From NCBI RefSeq assembly GCF_027595985.1, contig NC_073306.1, positions 151,708,919 to 151,772,918 on the forward strand: DNA of 64,000 nt. Reading direction: 5' to 3'. Positions within the stretch are counted from its first letter, which is position 1; each line of letters opens with the position of its first letter. The translations under genes were made by a program, and so were the position numbers. Under the pieces are notes generated by a model. The model ran no database searches, was not told where the DNA came from, and was given only the letters and a program-made list of their open reading frames with translations. The DNA is from Sorex araneus (Eukaryota; Chordata; Mammalia; Eulipotyphla; Soricidae). Positions 35,693 through 46,399 of the stretch are shown in pieces.

Positions 35693-37189
35693 TTCCTGCA
35701 TACCTTTCCTTGAGCAGCTCAGTCCTGGAAGCCTTGCAGTAAATAGATGCCACGGCTCTTTCCTCCCTGAATTCCCTCCTTCTCAGCAATCTCTCTCACT
35801 CTCATGCTTAGGACATTTAGTTCAGTTCTTTCCATCAAGGTGCCACTTATATCTCATATTCTACTTGCCCTTAAAGGAGTGATGAAGAAAAAGAATTATA
35901 TCTCCTCATCTTTTGCATTTGTTTGGAAGGCATGGAAGACTGAATCTCCATTTGTCCCAGCTTCTTTGATTATTTGTCTCTTCCTTCCATTTAGACCAGG
36001 TGTCTGTCTCTCTGAGATGTGTCCACCCACAATAAGCTGCATTTATGACTTCGACCTCTGCAGAGTAGGGATCCAAAGAAAGGTTATTTAATCTTGCTGG
36101 ATGTTGCAGCCCAATTTTCTGAGTTAGTTGTAGACAGAAGTGGGGGGGGCATGGTGGGACACCTATATGTGCCTCAGTTAAGCCATATTCCCCAATTTAA
36201 CCTTTCTGAATTATCAGACTGATGTTTTGGCTTTTATACCTCTGACTCTTTTTCTTAATTAGTTCTGAGCTCTGAAGAGATGGAGCAATGAATTATCATC
36301 CTGTCTTAAGCTCAAACAGATGGTCCTTTCTACAAACCTCTCTAGAGAGTAGCTTTTGATGTCTTCTCCAGATTTGTAATCCAATATCCTAAATGCATAG
36401 GGAGAAGCAGCAGCATTTTACAGTCATTCATCCTAAATCTCATTAGACCTTAGAATTATGGAACAGTATTCAGTAGCATGAAAATCATAAAAGGTTTTTG
36501 CATTTGGCACTAAGAAAAACTAAACTTTAAGTTGTATTTGATAAGAAACAGGATATTTCCAATTGAATTTTGGTTAAAGCTGAAAGTTAATTACAGTGTT
36601 AGACAAATTCTCTGGATAATAAAGAATACTAGACATATTTCTTCAGGGCTAACTAAAACTTACCGAAAGGCGAAGGGATCTTTGCCAACATCATCGACTA
36701 CCCATCGACTCTGCTTGTATAACTTGGGAAGATGCCTTGAGCGGTGTGAGAATATTGTGGGTTACCCTGATCTTTACTCTGAGTGAAGAAAAGAGGGTTT
36801 CCTCCCACCCCAAGGTAAGTCAGGGTGGTTTTCGAACCAAGCCTGGATAGGGGAAAGTCAGGACTGAAAGTTGACTACTCCTGGCAAGAGACTGGCTACT
36901 TCCTGCCTGGAAAATATTGAGGAAGTGAGAATGGCTGAAGCTGCCTGAGAGGACAGGTGAGGACTGGACACAGGGGACGGGACTTCCAGAGTTTGAACGA
37001 GCAAGTACACTGGAAGACCCTTGGGGTTTGGTTACCTTAGAACAGATGCCCCTAGAACGAATGTGTCGGGAATTGAAGGAGAAAAGTATAATCCAGGTAC
37101 ATGAACTCTTGGGGAGTGGTTGACCCAGGACTAGGATATTTAATTATTGTGTAGGTTATTTTGTTAATGTTAGGAGAACCCTAAGAAAT
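35693..37189. other. Unassigned sequence; source of a templated insertion
   Basis: No repeat was recognised. The segments 36177-36207 and 36251-36272 recur joined and inverted inside the SINE at 37976-38184 (see findings). Confidence 0.5.
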
Positions 37190-37640
37190 GGCATTTTCCT
37201 TCCTGTTTTACAGATAAGGACACAGAAAGATGAAAAAGTTATCTCAAGATGAAAAAGTTGCTCAAGATCAGAGATCATAGAGTTTGCCCTGTTCCTATCA
37301 GCTCTTTAGTTTTAAAGACATTACTTCATATTTTCTAGTCCCAGTTAACTCATATATGTCAGAGGTTAAAAAAAAAGCATGTACTTCATTACATCATTAG
37401 AGATTAAATGAGAATATCCATTCAAAGGAGTTTGCATGGTGCCCACTGTATAGCATACAGAACAATGTTCGCTAATATCAATGTGATTTGATTTGTAAAA
37501 TTTTTACAGTACCACTAAGACACATGGTGTCATAAGAAGTAGATGATGTGTGAGCATAAGTGAGTGTAAATACCCATCTCTGTGCTTAGAACATGGCAGG
37601 CCCTCATGAATTTGTTGGACTAATGGGTTGGAAAGGTTAA
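37190..37640 (-). mobile_element. MIR/L2-like remnants
   Basis: TGTTTTACAGATAAGGACACAGAAAG resembles the reverse-complement MIR block. GAGATTAAATGAGAATATCC and GTGCTTAGAACATGGCAGGCCC are further ancient-repeat-like words in mixed orientation. Confidence 0.45.
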
Positions 37641-37742
37641 CACGTGTAGACTGAAAACCCCTTCTGATTCTTATTTTATTATTATTTTCAATAGATTAAT
37701 AATAGACTAAAATATATTAAACAATTAAAAACTTTTGTGTGT

Positions 37743-37975
37743 GTAGATTCAACAACACTGAAACAATGAGATCTAAGTGGCAGCCACTGAAACTTCCTAA
37801 GGTGCCTGTCAAATTAACAGGAGGGGTGGAGTGGAGTTTGGGGTGGAGAGGGAATATGGGAACACTGGTGGATGGAAGTGACACTTGTGGAGGGATTGGT
37901 GTTAAATTATTGTATGCCTAAAACTCAACTACCAGTGACATTGTAAATCATGGCTCTTTAATAAAATTTTTTTAG
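37743..37975 (+). mobile_element. L1 3'UTR tail, host of a SINE in its A-tail
   Basis: GTGGAGAGGGAATATGGGAACACTGG through TTTAATAAAATTTTTTTA is L1 3'UTR. A 13-bp repeat, AACTTTTGTGTGT, occurs at 37730-37742 and 38195-38207. It encloses this tail and the following SINE, so the SINE probably landed in the L1 A-tail. Confidence 0.8.
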
Positions 37976-38184
37976 GGGCTGGAGCAGTAGCACAGCGAGT
38001 GAGGCGTTTACCTTGCACGCGGCCGACCCGGGTTCGATTCCCAGCATCCCATATGGTCCCCTGAGCTCAGAACTAATTAAGAAAGGTTAAATTGGGGGAT
38101 ATGGCTTAACCGATTCCTGAGTACAGAGCCAGGAGTAACCCCTGTGCATTGCCAGGTGTGACCAAAAAGCAAAAAAAAAAAAAA
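37976..38184 (+). mobile_element. SOR-type SINE with 48-bp foreign insert
   Basis: A near-consensus young copy with an intact B box (GACCCGGGTTCGATTCCCAG). The expected CACCGCCAGGAGTAA segment is replaced by 38063-38110, which is not SINE. The normal 3' body and A-tail then resume. The insert is an inverted, internally deleted copy of DNA about 1.8 kb upstream. Confidence 0.95.
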
Positions 38185-38207
38185 TTAAAACCACAACTTT
38201 TGTGTGT

Positions 38208-38912
38208 AAAGGACATGATCACAAATTTGTGTACCCATCAGGTATGTTGCTAGAATATGTAGGATGGGCAATAACTCTTGAATAGGGTGCCAAGTGCACA
38301 CTGCCAAACACAATCTCTCTAGTTAGAAATTACAGGAAGGTCTTGGAGGAGTCCCAAATAAGAATCAAAATAACAACAACAACAAGCAAGTGAATGTGAG
38401 AAAGAAGAGGAATTTGTGTAGAATGACAGCCATTCCCAACTGGGACAAACTGATTTTATTATGTTAACATCTGGGTTGACTATGCTGGTCTGGGCAGTCT
38501 AATGAAGCTCTGTCCACACCAACAAAATCCTACCACTTAAAATGGAAAGTGTCAGTTGAAAGCTGAGAGAACACAACCTCTGTACACTCCCATTCACCTC
38601 CCTTCCTAAATACACAAACTAGACAGTGTTTGCTGGAAAATCGTGATGTGTCAATGAATCCTGTCCAAGAGAAGACCCGGAGAGCAGAGCAGCAGAAGAG
38701 TCTCGTAAGAGCTCAGAGATCTATAAAAGGCAGGCAGGCTGTTTTGGAAACCGTGTGGGTGAGTTGACAATTACATCAACTCTAGCTGCTATCTGTTGCT
38801 TTTGACATTGCATTATTTATTCCAGCAAAATTCTCACCATTGAATTCTCAACAGACTCAATGCTGAATTTCAAATCTACTTTGGCAATAATAATAGTTGC
38901 AATTGTTTTGTT
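38208..38912. other. Unassigned sequence
   Basis: No repeat was recognised apart from a short (AAC)n run near 38370. Confidence 0.4.
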
Positions 38913-38927
38913 AGAAACTCTGACCTG

Positions 38928-39113
38928 GGCAGGAGCAATAGCACAGCAGGTAGGGTGTTTGCCTTGTATGTGGCCAACCCGGGTCCTATCCCCAGCATCC
39001 CATATGGTTTCCCAGCACCACCAGGAGTAATTCCTGAGTGCAGAGCCAGAAGTAATCCCTGAGCATTTTGGGTGTGACCCAAAAAAACAAAAAAAAAAAA
39101 AGAAAGAAAAGAA
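38928..39113 (+). mobile_element. SOR-type SINE with 15-bp target-site duplication
   Basis: Full-length short form with A-tail and GAAA-type tail extension. AGAAACTCTGACCTG (38913-38927) and AGAAGCTCTGACCTG (39114-39128) differ at one position, so this is a moderately young insertion. Confidence 0.95.
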
Positions 39114-39433
39114 AGAAGCTCTGACCTGAAGTATTTGCATTAAAGCCATTAATTTGAAGACCAGTGGGCAGTAGAGCCTTCACCTGTACAGGTAACTCTT
39201 TTAAGATCTAGAATGGAAAACTTGATACAATGAAAACTCAGTAACCTCTGTGGGATTTGAAGTGTGCAAGTTGCAGTCAATGAAGAGAAATGGGAGAGAG
39301 ATCACAACTGTTTATGGTCTGTTCCCAGTGCAGGAAGTTTGAGACGGTTGTGGAAGTTGTTTAGCACAAATGACGTTTATGACGTTTATACTCCACCTAC
39401 TGGATAACTTATGTGGAAGCACTATTTATTTCT

Positions 39434-39879
39434 TGCATAAATCAGTGTTCTCTAGAGAAAAAGAGCTACCAGGATATTTCCTGTCCTCCCCACCTCACGC
39501 CCCCTGCCTGCTGCTGTCTGTCTATAGATTTATTTTAAGGCTTTGGCTCATATGATTATGGAGGTGTGGCTGGTCCAAAACCTTCAGAGTAGGCCAGCCA
39601 GACTGCAGATCTTTGCAAGACTTGTGGGTCAGGACCAAAGAGAGTGTTCCCTGAATCCCTCTTGCCTGGGTGAGGTCTGTCTTTACCTACAAAGCCTTTC
39701 CACCGATTGGAAGAGGCCTTCCACAGAATGGAGGACAACCCGCTTTGCGACACCGTCCACATTCAAATGTTTCTCTTCCCCGAAATCACTTTTGCAGAAA
39801 ATACTAAATAGTGTTGGTCCAATTACCTGTGCAGTGTGGCCCCGCTGAGCTGGTATATAAAATCAACGATCATATCAAG
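39434..39879 (-). mobile_element. ERVL solo LTR, MLT2-type
   Basis: The plus strand reads as the reverse complement of MLT2: CAGTGTTCTCTAGAGAAA, ATTTATTTTAAGGCTTTGGCTC, ATTATGGAGG, CCGATTGGAAGAGGCC, then AAATAGTGTTGG and ATAAAATCAACGATCA. LTR only; no internal retroviral genes are visible on either side. An ancient, inactive copy. Confidence 0.85.
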
Positions 39880-40083
39880 GCAATGTGAAGAATGATTACC
39901 CTTTGGTCCTTATTTATTTCTAGAAGAGAGCTGCTGTCAGGACAAGCTGCAGGGTGAAATGTTAAAGCAGAAAGAAGAATCAGTAGGTAGTGACACAAGA
40001 CAGTCAGTCACCCCTCCAAACTCACACACCCAGACATTGACAATGTGTGTGTGTGTCTGTGTGAGTGTATGTATTTTCCCTCC

Positions 40084-40185
40084 TACGCTTGACCGTGATG
40101 TACTAAATATGCCCACAACAGTAGCAAAAATGGGTCTCGTTTCCCTCACCCCGAAGGAGTCTCCAGCTGAGTTGGGAAGACCGAG
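40084..40185 (+). mobile_element. Long-form SINE, left part split by the H3 pseudogene
   Basis: GTGATGTACTAAATATGCCCACAACAGTAGCAAAA matches in order the GTGTATTCGATATGCCAAAAACAGTAACAA block of complete long-form copies such as 63392-63643. The right part follows the pseudogene. Confidence 0.65.
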
Positions 40186-40585
40186 AGGGCTCGTACTAAG
40201 CGGACTGAAGTCAACGGGGGGGAAGGCGCCCCCCAAGCTGGCCACCAAGGAGGCCCGCAAGAGTGCGCCAGCCACGGCGGCGCGAAGAAGCCGCACCGCT
40301 GCCCGCCGGGCACCGTGGGCTGCGCGAGACCCGCCGCTCCCAGGGGTCCACGAGCTGCCCATCCGCACGCTGCCGGCCCAGCGGGGTGGCAAACCGCGCA
40401 GGACTTCACGACCGACCCGCGCTCCCAGGGCTCGGCCCTCACGGCGCTGGGGCTGCAGGAGGCGAGCGAGGCCGACCTGGTGGGGCTCTTCGAGGACACC
40501 AACTTTTGCACCATCCACGCCGCGCGGTCACCGTTATGCCCAAGGACATCCAGCCGGGTGCAGCATCCGCGGAGAGAGGGCATAA
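40186..40585 (+). pseudogene. Histone H3 pseudogene (H3.2-like)
   Basis: The full H3 coding length is visible over 400 bp (intact H3: 411 bp with stop). The start codon is AGG (40186-40188). [43 protein letters not shown] and MPKDIQ appear in turn, and it ends GERA and TAA. Several frameshifts move the reading between frames. Ala rather than Ser after SAP, and EASEA rather than EACEA, point to an H3.2-type parent rather than H3.3 or H3.1. No intron, no evident poly(A), and no recognisable histone stem-loop after the stop. CpG density is high compared with the flanks. Confidence 0.93.
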
Positions 40586-40690
40586 AGTGTACGATGCTAA
40601 AATCTCAGGGCTGGGACAAATGGAGACGCTACTGGCGCCAGCTCGAGTAAATCTATGATTAACGGGATGACAGCGCTACAGTGCTACAGT
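40586..40690 (+). mobile_element. Long-form SINE, right part
   Basis: AATGGAGACGCTACTGGCGCC, GCTCGAGTAAATC and GGGATGACAGCGCTACAGTG match the 3' end of complete long-form copies. A GATGCTAAAATCTCAGGGC stretch before it is absent from the other copies here. Confidence 0.85.
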
Positions 40691-40756
40691 GCTGCAATTA
40701 CCAAATGCTCAAATGTGTGTGTGTGTGTGTGTGTGTCTATGTGTGTGTGTATTTTT

Positions 40757-40931
40757 TTTTTTTTTTTGCTTTTTGGGTCACACCCAGCGATGCTCAGGGG
40801 TTACTCCTGGCTCTGCACTCAGGAATTACTCCTGGCGGTGCTTGGGGGACCATATGGGATGCCGGGGATCGAACCCGGGTCGGCCGCATGCAAGGCAAAC
40901 GCCCTACCCGCTGTGCTATCGCTCCGGCCCC
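40757..40931 (-). mobile_element. SOR-type SINE, near-consensus, 17-bp target-site duplication
   Basis: It begins with a long T-run and TTTTTGGGTCACACCC. The body and tRNA head follow intact (CGAACCCGGGTCGGCC, CTGTGCTATCGCTCCGGCCCC). TGTGTGTGTGTATTTTT flanks it at 40740-40756 and 40932-40948. Likely among the youngest insertions in the window. Confidence 0.95.
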
Positions 40932-41080
40932 TGTGTGTGTGTATTTTTCCTACATTTGCCACATGCTCATGTGTGCGTGTCTGTCTGTGTGAGTGTGTAT
41001 TTTTTTCTCCTACATTTGCTAAATGCTCAAATGTATATGTGTGTGTGTGCTCACACGCTAACGGCTCAAATGTGTGTGTG

Positions 41081-41117
<37 letters not shown>

Positions 41118-41237
41118 GCAGAAAGCAAAAAAGATATTCTGAGGAATTTTTAACAAACAATCCTGGAACCATCTGAAACTGAAGCCATCTAATCAGGACT
41201 GGTCCCACGTAGACTCACTGCTGCCCTCATCGGGGAT

Positions 41238-41421
41238 GTGGTTTGGTTGGTGGGTTTGGGTTGGGTTGTGGGACCATAACCAGCAGACTCAAGACTGACT
41301 CCCGGCTCTGTGCTCAGGGATGGCTCCTGAGGTCCCAAGGAGCCTGTGGGAAGCCGCCAAGGAGCCCAGCCTGGGCACTTGCCAGGCCAGAGCCTTCCCT
41401 GCCACACCATTTCTCAGGCCC
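41238..41421 (-). mobile_element. SOR-type SINE, diverged, minus strand
   Basis: GACTCCCGGCTCTGTGCTCAGGGA and GGTCCCAAGGAGCC are the complemented body. The end CCACACCATTTCTCAGGCCC is a degraded head. Confidence 0.6.
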
Positions 41422-42659
41422 TGAACTGGAATTTATTTTCTGAAGGTGACTTTCCCTTACGCTCCACCCTGGCCCTGTCCACTTTGCCTCCTTCTGTATG
41501 CGCATGAAAGGCCGTAACTCAGCATCCCCTGTGGGAGTACCTCTGCTCTAATTCTCTCCCCTATGCATCAAAGTGGAGGCAGGGGCGGGGAATAGTAAAA
41601 CGTAAGTCAATTCCCAAACCCCACACAGAGTGCATAAGTTTTCTGATTTTCCCCACGGCCTGTTTTCCTGCATCAGTGCTCGGCTTGCTGGTCTCTGTCC
41701 TTCCCACCTGCTTCGGCTCCTCGCTCAGTGAAATGCAGCTCTTTGGAAATAAATATGCGTTGCTTTATCTTCCTGGCCAGAGACAGTTGCTTTGTTAAAC
41801 TCAAGGTGAGGCGGAGCAGGAGAGAACCTGCTCCCAAGCTAGCACCTCCTGAAAGCACAGGGCAAAGACTGGGCGTGGAGGAGGGGCGATTCGAGGGCTC
41901 GGTACGTCCATTCTGTGTCAGCCCGCCAGTGGTCACTCCTGAACACAGAGCTAATACTGCCAGCTCTGGAGAAGGCCCTCCCCCTCGCCCCCTGATCCAC
42001 TCCCTGTCCCCCAAATAAACAAATTAGGTGCCGAGTAAACCACATGCAGTAGACAAGGATGTTGCGTGAAGCTCTGATTCATCCCCCGCCAGTGTAATTT
42101 TAGACAGCTGGAACTGGTCAGCCCACACTGATAGCTACTTACTATTTTGGTACCAGGACAAACCAACCGCCTTCTATATGCTGATTAAGTGAGTGCACAC
42201 TTGAGGTCCAAGGAGCACTGTTTTTTTTTCCCTTTCAGTCAATAATGGTAGGTATTTACCTTCTTATTAGCAAGCAGAAGGTCAGGAGCTGCGGCCGGTG
42301 CATGTTCCTGTGGCCTATTTTCTGAAACTAGAATCGTATCATGCTCCTTCCCTGCTAAGCCCGCCCCTTCCCCCAGGTTCCTCTGGACCTCTGTGGACCC
42401 ACCGGTGCCGGTGCCATTCAATGCATACACTGTCTGCTTTTCCTTCCCTTGGTCCTAAGTCCATTGTTCTGAGATGGGACCCAGAAATCTTCATTTCTGT
42501 CACCACAAAAATAATTTACATGTGAGTGGTGCCACCATTACACTCGGACTTTCAGAGAAAACTAAACAACCCAGACTCCAACTCTGCACTAACTCCTCTT
42601 CGAGGTTCCGTTTCTTCTACATAGTTTTAATGTTTGCCATTGCAAAGGAAGGCGGGGAG
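41422..42659. other. Unassigned sequence
   Basis: No clear element. 41900-42010 has faint SINE-like words (GTCACTCCTGAACACAGAGC) that I do not consider sufficient for a call. Confidence 0.4.
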
Positions 42660-43136
42660 AGTGCCATCATGCTCCGTCTCATTCGTGGGATGTATGCAAA
42701 TAAAAACACAGCATGAGACCAATACCCAAGGAGAGTAGAAATGAGGGCCAGCAGGACTGGTCCATGGTTGGAAACTTGCCACAGGTGGGGGTGGGGTGGA
42801 CCCAGGGCAGTTAGAAGAGAGAAGGCCCCACTACAACAGTGAGGCTGGACCTGATCACCCTGGGCAAGAACTGAGTGTTGCAATGGCAACTTTTTAGTAT
42901 CTGTCTTGCAAACCATACAAGGCATAGAGCCCCCAAAGAGAGAAGGGCAGGGAGGATGGGGAGAGACAGCGGGGCTGGGGTGGGGGGAAGGTGGGAGGAG
43001 GGAAACCAAACATTGTTGATAGGAAATGTACACTGGTGGACGGATGGGTATTGGAAATTGTATGACTGAAACCCAATCATGAACAACTTTGTAACTGTGT
43101 ATCTCAAGGTGATTCAATTTTCAATTAAAAAAAAAA
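42660..43136 (+). mobile_element. L1 3'UTR
   Basis: From CTCATTCGTGGGATGTATG (end of ORF2 region) through the G-rich segment to GTGATTCAATTTTCAATTAAAAAAAAAA. Its A-tail is followed directly by a very long TTTC repeat. Confidence 0.85.
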
Positions 43137-43148
43137 GATGAAAAGAAC

Positions 43149-43438
<290 letters not shown>

Positions 43439-43440
43439 TC

Positions 43441-43570
43441 TGTGTTTGGGAGGGGGAGGGGGCTACTATGGGCTTACTCCTGGCTCTGTGCTCAGGAATC
43501 ACTTTTGCTGGGGTGTAATTCATCCATGTACAAGGCAAACACCCTACCTGCTGTGCTATTACTCCAGCCC
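43441..43570 (-). mobile_element. SOR-type SINE, minus strand
   Basis: GGCTTACTCCTGGCTCTGTGC, ACCCTACCTGCTGTGCTATTACTCCAGCCCC. The middle has lost the CCATATGG region. Confidence 0.88.
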
Positions 43571-43989
43571 CTACTCTGTTCTCTAAGAGACTGTCTTCCA
43601 TGTTAAGCTAAGCTAATGAGTGCCATCTTAACTTTGGATTCTCCAGGGAAAGGGCATATTGTATCCTTCTCCCTCCCACCTCCTGGGTATAGGACAGGGC
43701 ATTGGTCCTATTACCCTTTATTCCTTTGTACTCTGTGTTCTGTTTCACAGAAAATGAAGTTCCCAGGCTTCCTGATCTGAATCTCAAAGGGCTTGGCCAA
43801 GGAGAAACACTGATGGAGGCTAGAAGAATGTCCAGCTGGGTTTCCGTCTCTCTCCACTCCCTCCCCAAACACGTGGCATCTCTTTGTCTCCTGCGGCCCC
43901 AGCTCCTACCTGGCAGTTTCCCTGTAACCCTTACCGTGTCACCACAGTGTTCTTCCAGCCTGGGGACTGGTGCCAATCTTTGCAATCAG
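43571..43989. other. Unassigned sequence
   Basis: No repeat was recognised. Open frames on both strands of about 96-125 codons lack any family resemblance. Confidence 0.35.
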
Positions 43990-44480
43990 TAATGTGGTAG
44001 TGAGTTTTGTGTATCAATTTACAGCCAGCTGTTCAAACGCTAATCTAGGTGGAGCTGAGAGGGTACTTCTGTAGGTGTGATTTGCCTCTACACTCAGCTG
44101 ATTTCAGGTAGAAAAGAGGATTAGCAGTAATGTGGGTGAGCATGATCCAAAGCGAGGAACTGAGGTTTCGCTGAAGAAGAAGAAATTTTGCTTTGGCTGC
44201 AGCTTTAGCTTCTGTCCAAGACTACTTTTGATTGCTTGCCCATTGTATTTTTGACTTGCTTAGGTAACCTCTAGTTTATTCATTTGTCCTTCTTCCTTCC
44301 TTCCTTCCTTCCTTCCTTCCTTCCTTCCTTCCTTCCTTCCTTCCTTCCTTCCTTCCTTCCTTCCTTCCTTCCTTCCTTCCTTCCTTCCTTCCTTCCTTCC
44401 TTCCTTTCTTCCTCTGTATTTCTATCTACCATCGTCCATCTGTCCTGTCCCTGTTTCTCTAGTGGAAGGAACTCTGATAC
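43990..44480 (+). mobile_element. ERVL-type LTR (MLT2-like) interrupted by a TTCC microsatellite
   Basis: GTGTATCAATTTACAGCCAG, TGTAGGTGTGATTTGCCTC, AGAGGATTAGCAGTAATGTGGGTG, then CCTCTAGTTTATTC, and CCTGTTTCTCTAGTGGAAGG near the end follow MLT2 order in sense orientation. The variable AT-rich position near the LTR end is occupied by (TTCC)n at 44289-44405. LTR only. Confidence 0.6.
44289..44405. repeat. (TTCC)n microsatellite
   Basis: About 29 near-perfect TTCC units inside the LTR. Confidence 0.97.
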
Positions 44481-44584
44481 AGAACATCAGATCAATTTTT
44501 CACGCTGTTTTCAACTCTTCCATCAACTCTGCAATTTCCTCTATGAAACTTCTTCCATCAACTCTGCAATTTCCTCTGTATGAA

Positions 44585-44725
44585 ACTTATCGTGGCAGGG
44601 GGACAGGGATGGAGGGAAGCGGACACTCTGGTGGAGGGTATGGTGTTGGAGCGCTATAGTCGTGAAGCCATATCAATAACAGTATTGTAAGTCATGGTGC
44701 CTCAAATAGTATTTTAAAATATAAA
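44585..44725 (+). mobile_element. L1 3'UTR tail
   Basis: GGGGGACAGGGATGGAGGGAAGC, CTCTGGTGGAGGGTATGGTGTTGGAGC and TTGTAAGTCATGGTGCCTC match the L1 tail at 37820-37970. Confidence 0.75.
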
Positions 44726-45717
44726 ATAAGTGAGGAGCGAGTTATATCGTGTAGCCATTTCTTCCTTCTTATATCCCAGTGAGTTGCATGGCACATTGCT
44801 AATTTTAATGCCACGGCAGTGAATCTTTCTTTCTCCAGAATGAGGAGTAGTCCTGGTTCTTGACCCCAAATCTTACATAATTTCTACCACGACTTGTGGC
44901 CACATAAAAGTCACTGATATAGATGACCACTGCAAAAATGTGCTGGTTTCATGCTGATAAAATAATTGTAGCATCCATTCTAGGAAGTAGATTTTTACGC
45001 TGAAGGTAGTAAAATATTTGAAGTACTAGAAAAATACTTGTCTGTGGCACATAAAAAACCTGAAAGTAAAGTTAGCTATTATGACTAGCAATATAATCAT
45101 CTGATGCTACAAGTCTGAAATACAACTGATGCAGGTTATGATCAGCTTTGTGTGTTTCGAGATAAATGACTCTCCATGACAAGCCTCTAACAGGATTGAA
45201 CCCAGACTCTTTTGTAGCAATGTAATATTGCCCCACCACCCAAGAACATAGTCAATGAACCTCTTTTGTTTTGATTACATTTCAGAAAGGCACCCGTCTA
45301 TAACATTTAGGAAGGAAGTTTCCCTCACCACAGAGAGTCTCAGACGCCTAGGTATGGAAAATCCCGCTCACTCATTTTGGGGAACCTCAAAGATTTAAGC
45401 TACGAAATCCCAGGGGACTAGGAGAAGTACTCGTGGGGAGCAAGAGTTGTCCAAGGTGTGTTTTGGGAGACCCTGCAGTTGTTTTCAGTAGGGGTGCTTG
45501 TTGATGCGAGGGGTGCGCTCAGGTCTGTTTATCAGTGCTGTGACTGGCCCCATCTCGGGGCTTCTTATTAGGACAGCCAAGACGTCCTTCATCCAGGATC
45601 ATCAGTGAGGTCACAACCCGAGAGAGAGAAAAGAACACGGCCCTAGGCTTTCGCTCTAATGGAGGCTTTGAGTCGGGAGGAAGCTGATTACTGGGGGTTA
45701 AGCAGTAAGAGCGGGAC
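44726..45717. other. Unassigned sequence
   Basis: No recognisable repeat or exon. Confidence 0.4.
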
Positions 45718-45830
45718 CCAGGATGTGACTCAGTTGCAGGGAACCTGCCTTGCATGGATGACACCGAGGCTCAATCTTGGCAGAGAAGAGAAAACAAAAC
45801 AAAACTGAGAAAAAGAGAAACAAACAAAAA
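45718..45830 (+). mobile_element. Candidate tRNA-derived SINE distinct from the SOR type
   Basis: GGATGTGACTCAGTTGCAGG and TGCCTTGCATGGATG resemble a tRNA A-box half, and GAGGCTCAATCTTGG a weak B box. A long AAAACAAAACAAAAC tail follows. It lacks the SOR body. A second candidate lies at 50496-50580. Confidence 0.45.
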
Positions 45831-46399
45831 ACCCTCACTCATCAGAGCAGGAACTTAAAGTGCAGGAAGAAAGAGAACAGTCCAGGACTTGGAGAACAAA
45901 GGCAACTCACGGGGAGGGGCAACGTGCTTTCAGTTGATCAAGTCCTGTGCCAGGTGTTGACCTTTGAAGGAGCCACTTCAACATCAGTGTTTGTCAGACA
46001 CCTGCATCACCCAAACGGCAAGCCAACGGCTGGTCTGACACCGACACTGCGGTTTCAAGCAGGACGCACGAGCAATCTCCCGGAGAGGCCAGATGGCTCG
46101 CAAATCAATCAAGGGCCTTACGTGGGTCTACCGGAACAAGCTCAACAATGAACTTCTTGAGGCATATAGGATTTTCTCCCCCTCTCAAATTATAGGCTCT
46201 TTTCACTTTTCACATTTCTGGCAGAAATACATGCAAAGAAAGAGTTCAATTTCTCTTCAGTGCTATTCTCATTACAAAAAGGAAAAAAAAGCTAGCCGAC
46301 GTTGAGCGAAGTGTGAGAGACAGGATTCTGAAGTCTCCTCCTCTGCTGTGGTGAGCTGTATCAGCCATGGTTGTGACTGTGGTAGTCATGGTTCACATC

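Larger units (their letters stand above)
40030..41120. repeat. GT-rich minisatellite-like array (interrupted)
   Basis: A recurring unit of roughly 55-60 bp contains a GT run, TATTTTTCC, CTCCTACATTTG and AAATGCTCAAATG. Copies or parts lie at 40044-40086, 40706-40751, 40932-41040 and 41041-41116. The array is split by a SINE holding an H3 pseudogene and by a second SINE. Confidence 0.75.

Noticed and set aside
37976..38060. Functional tRNA genes at SINE heads with intact A and B boxes
   Set aside because: The heads lack a complete acceptor stem and anticodon arm and are followed by SINE bodies and tails.
39434..39879. Endogenous retrovirus with coding capacity
   Set aside because: Only an LTR is visible; no gag, pol or env-like frame lies on either side.
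40186..40585. Functional histone H3 gene
   Set aside because: The start codon is lost, several frameshifts occur, the copy is about 11 bp short and I see no 3' stem-loop.
40030..41120. CRISPR-like repeat-spacer array
   Set aside because: The units are GT-rich and irregular, in a mammalian genome full of SINEs; there are no uniform spacers.
41900..42010. Another SOR SINE
   Set aside because: Only one short body-like word; the head and tail are absent.
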